A stretch of 64,000 bases of DNA from Spongiihabitans sp963422685 (lineage in GTDB: Bacteria; Pseudomonadota; Gammaproteobacteria; Arenicellales; Poriferihabitantaceae), in NCBI GenBank assembly GCA_963422685.1, contig OY730442.1, positions 2,418,001 to 2,482,000 of the forward strand. The letters are read 5' to 3'. Below the pieces are notes generated by a model. That model had not been told where the DNA came from, did no database searches, and worked only from the letters and a program-made list of their open reading frames with translations. Shown here piece by piece: positions 8,601 to 20,600 of the stretch. Both the position numbers and the translations under genes were made by a program. Every line of letters begins with the position of its first letter. Position 1 is the stretch's first letter.

Positions 8601-11600
8601 GGGAGACGGTGGCCACGCCGCTATTGCTGCTGGTGGGGGTGACGGTGACGGTGCCAGTCGGCCGGGTGTTGAGTACTACGGTGTAGGTGTCGGTATTACT
8701 GTTGCCACTGGCTTCGGTGACGGTGACCGCACTCGTGGATAAGGTGACGCCGACGGTGTCGTTGTCGGTGTTGGTCACCGACACGTCCGCTGGGTCAATG
8801 CCGTGGTAGTTGGTATCGGTGCTGACAGCCGCGGCCAGTACGATGTTATAGGATTTATCCCCATCGGCCAGGTTGTCATCGACACCGGTGACGGTGACGG
8901 TCTGTGCTGTACTCCAGTTGGATGAAGTGAAGATCAGGGAGACCGGGGCTACCGTACCTTCACTGGTGTCGGAACTGGATACGGCGATAGTGACGTTAGA
9001 TGTCGGTTGGGTGTCCAGTACGACGTTGATGGTGTCGGTGCCGCCGGCTTCGGTGGTGGCGGTGCTGCCAGCGGTCTGGGTGACGGTGACGCCGACGGTG
9101 TCGTCATCGGTCAGGGTAACACTGACGTCGGGAACACTCACTGAACCGTAGTCACCACCAGAGGCTGTATGGGTAATGGTGGTGCTGCGGTCCCCATCGG
9201 TGCTGTCGTCCACACCGGTGACGGTGACGGGCTGTGCCGTATTCCAGTTGGCGCTGGTAAACGTCAGGGAGGCCGGGGAGACGGTGGCCACGCCGCTATT
9301 GCTGCTGGTGGGGGTGACGGTGACGGTGCCAGTCGGCCGGGTGTTGAGTACTACGGTGTAGGTGTCGGTATTACTGTTGCCACTGGCTTCGGTGACGGTG
9401 ACCGCTCTCGTGGATAAGGTGACGCCGACGGTGTCGTTGTCGGTGTTGGTCACCGACACGTCCGCTGGGTCAATGCCGTGGTAGTTGGTATCGGTGCTGA
9501 CAGCCGCGGCCAGTACGATGTTATAGGATTTATCCCCATCGGCCAGGTTGTCATCGACACCGGTGACGGTGACGGTCTGTGCTGTACTCCAGTTGGATGA
9601 AGTGAAGATCAGGGAGACCGGGGCTACCGTACCTTCACTGGTGTCGGAACTGGATACGGCGATAGTGACGTTAGATGTCGGTTGGGTGTCCAGTACGACG
9701 TTGATGGTGTCGGTGCCGCCGGCTTCGGTGGTGGCGGTGCTGCCAGCGGTCTGGGTGACGGTGACGCCGACGGTGTCGTCATCGGTCAGGGTAACACTGA
9801 CGTCGGGAACACTCACTGAACCGTAGTCACCACCAGAGGCTGTATGGGTAATGGTGGTGCTGCGGTCCCCATCGGTGCTGTCGTCCACACCGGTGACGGT
9901 GACGGGCTGTGCCGTATTCCAGTTGGCGCTGGTAAACGTCAGGGAGGCCGGGGAGACGGTGGCCACGCCGCTATTGCTGCTGGTGGGGGTGACGGTGACG
10001 GTGCCAGTCGGCCGGGTGTTGAGTACTACGGTGTAGGTGTCGGTATTACTGTTGCCACTGGCTTCGGTGACGGTGACCGCTCTCGTGGATAAGGTGACGC
10101 CGACGGTGTCGTTGTCGGTGTTGGTCACCGACACGTCCGCTGGGTCAATGCCGTGGTAGTTGGTATCGGTGCTGACAGCCGCGGCCAGTACGATGTTATA
10201 GGATTTATCCCCATCGGCCAGGTTGTCATCGACACCGGTGACGGTGACGGTCTGTGCTGTACTCCAGTTGGATGAAGTGAAGATCAGGGAGACCGGGGCT
10301 ACCGTACCTTCACTGGTGTCGGAACTGGATACGGCGATAGTGACGTTAGATGTCGGTTGGGTGTCCAGTACGACGTTGATGGTGTCGGTGCCGCCGGCTT
10401 CGGTGGTGGCGGTGCTGCCAGCGGTCTGGGTGACGGTGACGCCGACGGTGTCGTCATCGGTCAGGGTAACACTGACGTCGGGAACACTCACTGAACCGTA
10501 GTCACCACCAGAGGCTGTATGGGTAATGGTGGTGCTGCGGTCCCCATCGGTGCTGTCGTCCACACCGGTGACGGTGACGGGCTGTGCCGTATTCCAGTTG
10601 GCGCTGGTAAACGTCAGGGAGGCCGGGGAGACGGTGGCCACGCCGCTATTGCTGCTGGTGGGGGTGACGGTGACGGTGCCAGTCGGCCGGGTGTTGAGTA
10701 CTACGGTGTAGGTGTCGGTATTACTGTTGCCACTGGCTTCGGTGACGGTGACCGCTCTCGTGGATAAGGTGACGCCGACGGTGTCGTTGTCGGTGTTGGT
10801 CACCGACACGTCCGCTGGGTCAATGCCGTGGTAGTTGGTATCGGTGCTGACAGCCGCGGCCAGTACGATGTTATAGGATTTATCCCCATCGGCCAGGTTG
10901 TCATCGACACCGGTGACGGTGACGGTCTGTGCTGTACTCCAGTTGGATGAAGTGAAGATCAGGGAGACCGGGGCTACCGTACCTTCACTGGTGTCGGAAC
11001 TGGATACGGCGATAGTGACGTTAGATGTCGGTTGGGTGTCCAGTACGACGTTGATGGTGTCGGTGCCGCCGGCTTCGGTGGTGGCGGTGCTGCCAGCGGT
11101 CTGGGTGACGGTGACGCCGACGGTGTCGTCATCGGTCAGGGTAACACTGACGTCGGGAACACTCACTGAACCGTAGTCACCACCAGAGGCTGTATGGGTA
11201 ATGGTGGTGCTGCGGTCCCCATCGGTGCTGTCGTCCACACCGGTGACGGTGACGGGCTGTGCCGTATTCCAGTTGGCGCTGGTAAACGTCAGGGAGGCCG
11301 GGGAGACGGTGGCCACGCCGCTATTGCTGCTGGTGGGGGTGACGGTGACGGTGCCAGTCGGCCGGGTGTTGAGTACTACGGTGTAGGTGTCGGTATTACT
11401 GTTGCCACTGGCTTCGGTGACGGTGACCGCTCTCGTGGATAAGGTGACGCCGACGGTGTCGTTGTCGGTGTTGGTCACCGACACGTCCGCTGGGTCAATG
11501 CCGTGGTAGTTGGTATCGGTGCTGACAGCCGCGGCCAGTACGATGTTATAGGATTTATCCCCATCGGCCAGGTTGTCATCGACACCGGTGACGGTGACGG

Positions 11601-14600
11601 TCTGTGCTGTACTCCAGTTGGATGAAGTGAAGATCAGGGAGACCGGGGCTACCGTACCTTCACTGGTGTCGGAACTGGATACGGCGATAGTGACGTTAGA
11701 TGTCGGTTGGGTGTCCAGTACGACGTTGATGGTGTCGGTGCCGCCGGCTTCGGTGGTGGCGGTGCTGCCAGCGGTCTGGGTGACGGTGACGCCGACGGTG
11801 TCGTCATCGGTCAGGGTAACACTGACGTCGGGAACACTCACTGAACCGTAGTCACCACCAGAGGCTGTATGGGTAATGGTGGTGCTGCGGTCCCCATCGG
11901 TGCTGTCGTCCACACCGGTGACGGTGACGGGCTGTGCCGTATTCCAGTTGGCGCTGGTAAACGTCAGGGAGGCCGGGGAGACGGTGGCCACGCCGCTATT
12001 GCTGCTGGTGGGGGTGACGGTGACGGTGCCAGTCGGCCGGGTGTTGAGTACTACGGTGTAGGTGTCGGTATTACTGTTGCCACTGGCTTCGGTGACGGTG
12101 ACCGCTCTCGTGGATAAGGTGACGCCGACGGTGTCGTTGTCGGTGTTGGTCACCGACACGTCCGCTGGGTCAATGCCGTGGTAGTTGGTATCGGTGCTGA
12201 CAGCCGCGGCCAGTACGATGTTATAGGATTTATCCCCATCGGCCAGGTTGTCATCGACACCGGTGACGGTGACGGTCTGTGCTGTACTCCAGTTGGATGA
12301 AGTGAAGATCAGGGAGACCGGGGCTACCGTACCTTCACTGGTGTCGGAACTGGATACGGCGATAGTGACGTTAGATGTCGGTTGGGTGTCCAGTACGACG
12401 TTGATGGTGTCGGTGCCGCCGGCTTCGGTGGTGGCGGTGCTGCCAGCGGTCTGGGTGACGGTGACGCCGACGGTGTCGTCATCGGTCAGGGTAACACTGA
12501 CGTCGGGAACACTCACTGAACCGTAGTCACCACCAGAGGCTGTATGGGTAATGGTGGTGCTGCGGTCCCCATCGGTGCTGTCGTCCACACCGGTGACGGT
12601 GACGGGCTGTGCCGTATTCCAGTTGGCGCTGGTAAACGTCAGGGAGGCCGGGGAGACGGTGGCCACGCCGCTATTGCTGCTGGTGGGGGTGACGGTGACG
12701 GTGCCAGTCGGCCGGGTGTTGAGTACTACGGTGTAGGTGTCGGTATTACTGTTGCCACTGGCTTCGGTGACGGTGACCGCTCTCGTGGATAAGGTGACGC
12801 CGACGGTGTCGTTGTCGGTGTTGGTCACCGACACGTCCGCTGGGTCAATGCCGTGGTAGTTGGTATCGGTGCTGACAGCCGCGGCCAGTACGATGTTATA
12901 GGATTTATCCCCATCGGCCAGGTTGTCATCGACACCGGTGACGGTGACGGTCTGTGCTGTACTCCAGTTGGATGAAGTGAAGATCAGGGAGACCGGGGCT
13001 ACCGTACCTTCACTGGTGTCGGAACTGGATACGGCGATAGTGACGTTAGATGTCGGTTGGGTGTCCAGTACGACGTTGATGGTGTCGGTGCCGCCGGCTT
13101 CGGTGGTGGCGGTGCTGCCAGCGGTCTGGGTGACGGTGACGCCGACGGTGTCGTCATCGGTCAGGGTAACACTGACGTCGGGAACACTCACTGAACCGTA
13201 GTCACCACCAGAGGCTGTATGGGTAATGGTGGTGCTGCGGTCCCCATCGGTGCTGTCGTCCACACCGGTGACGGTGACGGGCTGTGCCGTATTCCAGTTG
13301 GCGCTGGTAAACGTCAGGGAGGCCGGGGAGACGGTGGCCACGCCGCTATTGCTGCTGGTGGGGGTGACGGTGACGGTGCCAGTCGGCCGGGTGTTGAGTA
13401 CTACGGTGTAGGTGTCGGTATTACTGTTGCCACTGGCTTCGGTGACGGTGACCGCTCTCGTGGATAAGGTGACGCCGACGGTGTCGTTGTCGGTGTTGGT
13501 CACCGACACGTCCGCTGGGTCAATGCCGTGGTAGTTGGTATCGGTGCTGACAGCCGCGGCCAGTACGATGTTATAGGATTTATCCCCATCGGCCAGGTTG
13601 TCATCGACACCGGTGACGGTGACGGTCTGTGCTGTACTCCAGTTGGATGAAGTGAAGATCAGGGAGACCGGGGCTACCGTACCTTCACTGGTGTCGGAAC
13701 TGGATACGGCGATAGTGACGTTAGATGTCGGTTGGGTGTCCAGTACGACGTTGATGGTGTCGGTGCCGCCGGCTTCGGTGGTGGCGGTGCTGCCAGCGGT
13801 CTGGGTGACGGTGACGCCGACGGTGTCGTCATCGGTCAGGGTAACACTGACGTCGGGAACACTCACTGAACCGTAGTCACCACCAGAGGCTGTATGGGTA
13901 ATGGTGGTGCTGCGGTCCCCATCGGTGCTGTCGTCCACACCGGTGACGGTGACGGGCTGTGCCGTATTCCAGTTGGCGCTGGTAAACGTCAGGGAGGCCG
14001 GGGAGACGGTGGCCACGCCGCTATTGCTGCTGGTGGGGGTGACGGTGACGGTGCCAGTCGGCCGGGTGTTGAGTACTACGGTGTAGGTGTCGGTATTACT
14101 GTTGCCACTGGCTTCGGTGACGGTGACCGCTCTCGTGGATAAGGTGACGCCGACGGTGTCGTTGTCGGTGTTGGTCACCGACACGTCCGCTGGGTCAATG
14201 CCGTGGTAGTTGGTATCGGTGCTGACAGCCGCGGCCAGTACGATGTTATAGGATTTATCCCCATCGGCCAGGTTGTCATCGACACCGGTGACGGTGACGG
14301 TCTGTGCTGTACTCCAGTTGGATGAAGTGAAGATCAGGGAGACCGGGGCTACCGTACCTTCACTGGTGTCGGAACTGGATACGGCGATAGTGACGTTAGA
14401 TGTCGGTTGGGTGTCCAGTACGACGTTGATGGTGTCGGTGCCGCCGGCTTCGGTGGTGGCGGTGCTGCCAGCGGTCTGGGTGACGGTGACGCCGACGGTG
14501 TCGTCATCGGTCAGGGTAACACTGACGTCGGGAACACTCACTGAACCGTAGTCACCACCAGAGGCTGTATGGGTAATGGTGGTGCTGCGGTCCCCATCGG

Positions 14601-17600
14601 TGCTGTCGTCCACACCGGTGACGGTGACGGGCTGTGCCGTATTCCAGTTGGCGCTGGTAAACGTCAGGGAGGCCGGGGAGACGGTGGCCACGCCGCTATT
14701 GCTGCTGGTGGGGGTGACGGTGACGGTGCCAGTCGGCCGGGTGTTGAGTACTACGGTGTAGGTGTCGGTATTACTGTTGCCACTGGCTTCGGTGACGGTG
14801 ACCGCTCTCGTGGATAAGGTGACGCCGACGGTGTCGTTGTCGGTGTTGGTCACCGACACGTCCGCTGGGTCAATGCCGTGGTAGTTGGTATCGGTGCTGA
14901 CAGCCGCGGCCAGTACGATGTTATAGGATTTATCCCCATCGGCCAGGTTGTCATCGACACCGGTGACGGTGACGGTCTGTGCTGTACTCCAGTTGGATGA
15001 AGTGAAGATCAGGGAGACCGGGGCTACCGTACCTTCACTGGTGTCGGAACTGGATACGGCGATAGTGACGTTAGATGTCGGTTGGGTGTCCAGTACGACG
15101 TTGATGGTGTCGGTGCCGCCGGCTTCGGTGGTGGCGGTGCTGCCAGCGGTCTGGGTGACGGTGACGCCGACGGTGTCGTCATCGGTCAGGGTAACACTGA
15201 CGTCGGGAACACTCACTGAACCGTAGTCACCACCAGAGGCTGTATGGGTAATGGTGGTGCTGCGGTCCCCATCGGTGCTGTCGTCCACACCGGTGACGGT
15301 GACGGGCTGTGCCGTATTCCAGTTGGCGCTGGTAAACGTCAGGGAGGCCGGGGAGACGGTGGCCACGCCGCTATTGCTGCTGGTGGGGGTGACGGTGACG
15401 GTGCCAGTCGGCCGGGTGTTGAGTACTACGGTGTAGGTGTCGGTATTACTGTTGCCACTGGCTTCGGTGACGGTGACCGCTCTCGTGGATAAGGTGACGC
15501 CGACGGTGTCGTTGTCGGTGTTGGTCACCGACACGTCCGCTGGGTCAATGCCGTGGTAGTTGGTATCGGTGCTGACAGCCGCGGCCAGTACGATGTTATA
15601 GGATTTATCCCCATCGGCCAGGTTGTCATCGACACCGGTGACGGTGACGGTCTGTGCTGTACTCCAGTTGGATGAAGTGAAGATCAGGGAGACCGGGGCT
15701 ACCGTACCTTCACTGGTGTCGGAACTGGATACGGCGATAGTGACGTTAGATGTCGGTTGGGTGTCCAGTACGACGTTGATGGTGTCGGTGCCGCCGGCTT
15801 CGGTGGTGGCGGTGCTGCCAGCGGTCTGGGTGACGGTGACGCCGACGGTGTCGTCATCGGTCAGGGTAACACTGACGTCGGGAACACTCACTGAACCGTA
15901 GTCACCACCAGAGGCTGTATGGGTAATGGTGGTGCTGCGGTCCCCATCGGTGCTGTCGTCCACACCGGTGACGGTGACGGGCTGTGCCGTATTCCAGTTG
16001 GCGCTGGTAAACGTCAGGGAGGCCGGGGAGACGGTGGCCACGCCGCTATTGCTGCTGGTGGGGGTGACGGTGACGGTGCCAGTCGGCCGGGTGTTGAGTA
16101 CTACGGTGTAGGTGTCGGTATTACTGTTGCCACTGGCTTCGGTGACGGTGACCGCTCTCGTGGATAAGGTGACGCCGACGGTGTCGTTGTCGGTGTTGGT
16201 CACCGACACGTCCGCTGGGTCAATGCCGTGGTAGTTGGTATCGGTGCTGACAGCCGCGGCCAGTACGATGTTATAGGATTTATCCCCATCGGCCAGGTTG
16301 TCATCGACACCGGTGACGGTGACGGTCTGTGCTGTACTCCAGTTGGATGAAGTGAAGATCAGGGAGACCGGGGCTACCGTACCTTCACTGGTGTCGGAAC
16401 TGGATACGGCGATAGTGACGTTAGATGTCGGTTGGGTGTCCAGTACGACGTTGATGGTGTCGGTGCCGCCGGCTTCGGTGGTGGCGGTGCTGCCAGCGGT
16501 CTGGGTGACGGTGACGCCGACGGTGTCGTCATCGGTCAGGGTAACACTGACGTCGGGAACACTCACTGAACCGTAGTCACCACCAGAGGCTGTATGGGTA
16601 ATGGTGGTGCTGCGGTCCCCATCGGTGCTGTCGTCCACACCGGTGACGGTGACGGGCTGTGCCGTATTCCAGTTGGCGCTGGTAAACGTCAGGGAGGCCG
16701 GGGAGACGGTGGCCACGCCGCTATTGCTGCTGGTGGGGGTGACGGTGACGGTGCCAGTCGGCCGGGTGTTGAGTACTACGGTGTAGGTGTCGGTATTACT
16801 GTTGCCACTGGCTTCGGTGACGGTGACCGCTCTCGTGGATAAGGTGACGCCGACGGTGTCGTTGTCGGTGTTGGTCACCGACACGTCCGCTGGGTCAATG
16901 CCGTGGTAGTTGGTATCGGTGCTGACAGCCGCGGCCAGTACGATGTTATAGGATTTATCCCCATCGGCCAGGTTGTCATCGACACCGGTGACGGTGACGG
17001 TCTGTGCTGTACTCCAGTTGGATGAAGTGAAGATCAGGGAGACCGGGGCTACCGTACCTTCACTGGTGTCGGAACTGGATACGGCGATAGTGACGTTAGA
17101 TGTCGGTTGGGTGTCCAGTACGACGTTGATGGTGTCGGTGCCGCCGGCTTCGGTGGTGGCGGTGCTGCCAGCGGTCTGGGTGACGGTGACGCCGACGGTG
17201 TCGTCATCGGTCAGGGTAACACTGACGTCGGGAACACTCACTGAACCGTAGTCACCACCAGAGGCTGTATGGGTAATGGTGGTGCTGCGGTCCCCATCGG
17301 TGCTGTCGTCCACACCGGTGACGGTGACGGGCTGTGCCGTATTCCAGTTGGCGCTGGTAAACGTCAGGGAGGCCGGGGAGACGGTGGCCACGCCGCTATT
17401 GCTGCTGGTGGGGGTGACGGTGACGGTGCCAGTCGGCCGGGTGTTGAGTACTACGGTGTAGGTGTCGGTATTACTGTTGCCACTGGCTTCGGTGACGGTG
17501 ACCGCTCTCGTGGATAAGGTGACGCCGGCAGGGTTCAGAGACGGTGTCCCCCTGGCGGAATCGCACGCACGCCCTACAAGAGTGTTTGCCACAGCACGAA

Positions 17601-20600
17601 TAACGAAGACATACAAATTGTTGTTGGTCAAACCCGTTACCACGTGGCTGGTGGTGTCCTTCCCACTGCCCGGTATGTCAACCCAATCAGTAACCAAACC
17701 CGCGCTATCACTACCAACAAACCAATATTTCATCTGATATTTGGTGATGGCAGGGTCATTCGGATTCTTCCAATTCAACGTCACCTGACCGTTGCCTTCC
17801 TGCACCGTGAATTGATCAGGTTTAGCCGGCGGCGCTACGGGCGTGGCGCTGACGGCATCCGACGGCGTCCTTGCAGTGCCACCCACCATTGCACGAATAC
17901 GGAAATTATACGTAGTGCCGTTGGTTAAACCCGTTACCACGTGGCTGGTCACGTCTGTTCTTCTCACCGATATGTCAGTCCAACTCCCGGCCTCGCTACT
18001 GCCAGTCCACTGCTTGATCTGATACTGCCTGACGGCGGGGTCTTTAAGATTATTCCAAGATAACCTCACCCAAGTGTTGCCCGGCATCGCCGTAACGACG
18101 GGCTGGCTCGACACAGGCGTGACACTGACGACTTCCGACATCACCTCAACAAAAACAGTACCCAACTCTACATACATAGAACGAATACGGAAATTATAGG
18201 TAGTGCCATTGGCCAAACCCGTTACCACGTGGCTGGTGGTGCTCGCATCACTCCCCGGTATGTCAGCCCAATCACTGCTCTCGCTACTGCCGGTCCAATA
18301 TTTCACCTGATAGCTGTCGGTGAATAAGGTGATGTCAGGCTTACTCCAACGCAACCTCACTTGGCCGCTGGCCGGCGTCTCCGCCGTAACGACAATGCTC
18401 CTTATTGAAGAGCCATCGGGCTTGGCACTGACGGGGTCGGAAGCCGGGCCTGGAGCAGTGCCCACCATCGCACGAATACGGAAATTATACAGAACGCTGG
18501 TGGTCAAATTCTCTAGGAAGTGGCTGGTGGTGTTCGCATCACTCCCCGGTATGTCAGCCCAGCTGCCAGGGCTGGGCTCGGTATTGCCAGTCCACTGCTT
18601 GATCTGATACCCGGTGATGGAAGCGTCATTCGGATTACTCCAGCTTAAATCTATATACTCGTAACCCGCCTCCGCCGTAACGACAGGTTTGCGCGGGTCA
18701 GGTACCGCAGGTGTGGCACTGACGGCATCCGACGCCGGGCCTGGAGTAGTGCCCACCATCGCACGAATTTGGAAGCTATGCCGAACGTTGTTAATCAAAA
18801 GCCTCACCACGTGGCTGGTGGTGCTCGCATCACTCCCCGGTATGTCAGCCCAATCAGTAACCAAACGTGTGTCACCATAGCCCATAAACCAATACTTCAC
18901 CTGATACCTGGTGATGGCGGCGTTGTTAGGATCACTCCAACTCAACCTCACCTGACCGTTGCCTACTGCCGTCGTGATTCGGCCAGGTTTAGCCGGCGGC
19001 GCTGCTGGCGTGGCACTGGCGGCATCGGAAGCCGGGCCTGGAGCAGCGCTCACCATCGCACGAATACGGAAACTATACGTAGTGCCGTTGGTCAAACTCG
19101 TTACCAAGTGGCTGGTGGTGCTCGCTCCACTCCCCGGTACGTTAGTCCAGCTGCCAGGGTTGGGTTCGGTATTGCCAGTCCACTGCTTGATCTGATACCC
19201 GGTGACGGCGGTGTCACCAAGATTACCCCAATTCAACCTCACCTGACCGCTGCCCGATATCGCCGTAACGACAGGCTTGCGCCCCACAGGCTTGGCACTG
19301 ACGGGGTCGGACGGCGTCCCATATACACCAGTACCTGCTACTGCACGAATACGGAAACTATACGTAGTGCCGTTGGTCAGATACTTGACCACGTGGCTGG
19401 TAGTGCTCGCTCCACTCCTTAATATATCCATCCAATCCCCAGTCTCGCTACTCCCAGTCCACTGCTTGATCTGATACCGCCCGATGGCAGCGTTATTCAG
19501 CTTATTCCATCTTAGCCTCACCTGGCCGTCTTCCCCAACCGCCCTGACGACAGGCTTGACCGGGGTCGCCGCGGATATCACTACTATAGTACTCGACCGC
19601 CCAGGAACAGAACCTGCCACCGCACGAATGCGGTAGTTGTACCGAAGGCTGTTGATCAAACCCGTTACCATATAGCGGGTGGTGTCTTTATCACTGGGAT
19701 CAATGTCGGCCCAATCACTCCAATCACTGATAATTTGTCCTGGACTGCTCCTTAGCACAGACTGCCACTGCACCTGATACTTCGTGACGTAGGGGTTGCC
19801 AAGATTGTTCCAACTTAACGTCGCCTGACCATCGCCTGTTACCGACTTGAGTCCAAGAGGTCTACCTGGCGTCGGCATCACAGGCGTGGCATTGATGACG
19901 TCCGACTCTGTCCCCACAATGCTGCCGGCGCTGCCGGCCACCCCACGAATACGGAAACTATACGTAACGCTATTGGTAAGACCCTTCACCGTGTAGTCGA
20001 CGAACGTGCCTGTTCTGGTCACTTTTATGTTAGCTGGAATGTCGGCCCAATTCCCCGTCTCGCTACTCCCAGTCCACTGCTTGATCTGATACTGCCAGAT
20101 GGTAGCGCCATTCGGATTATCCCAGCTTAACGTCACCTGTCCGTTCCCTGCCCTCACACTGATTTCAGTAGGCTTGGCAGGTGGTGCCACAGGACTCGCA
20201 CCGACGGAGCTGGATTTAATCCCTTCAAAAGGGCCTGCCACTGCGCGGACGCGGAATCTATACAGAACGCCGTTGGTTAAACCCGTTACCACGTGGCTGG
20301 TGGTGTCTGCGTCACTCCTCTCTATATCGACCCACTTTCCGCTCTCGGGAGTGCCGGTCCAATATTTCACCTGATACTTGGTGATGTCGGCGTTCTTCGG
20401 GTCATCCCAACTCAACGTTACCTCACCGATGCCCGCCACCGCCTTGAGACCAGTGGGCTTGCTCGGCGCCGATATTCCAGGCGTGGCACTGACGGGATCG
20501 GACTGCGTCCCTGTAGCAGGGCCTGCCATCGCACGGATGCGGAAAGTATACGTAACACCATCCTCCAGATCCTTCACCACGTGGCGGGTGGTGCTCGCAT

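Noticed and set aside
8873..17517. Regular series of plus-strand ORFs of 61, 82 and 92 codons
   Set aside because: They recur every 675 bp because they are antisense shadows of the repeats in the minus-strand giant gene; none has a ribosome-binding site or recognisable sequence.
8732..17527. CRISPR array
   Set aside because: The period is 675 bp with no spacers between short repeats, and the whole array is coding in one frame.
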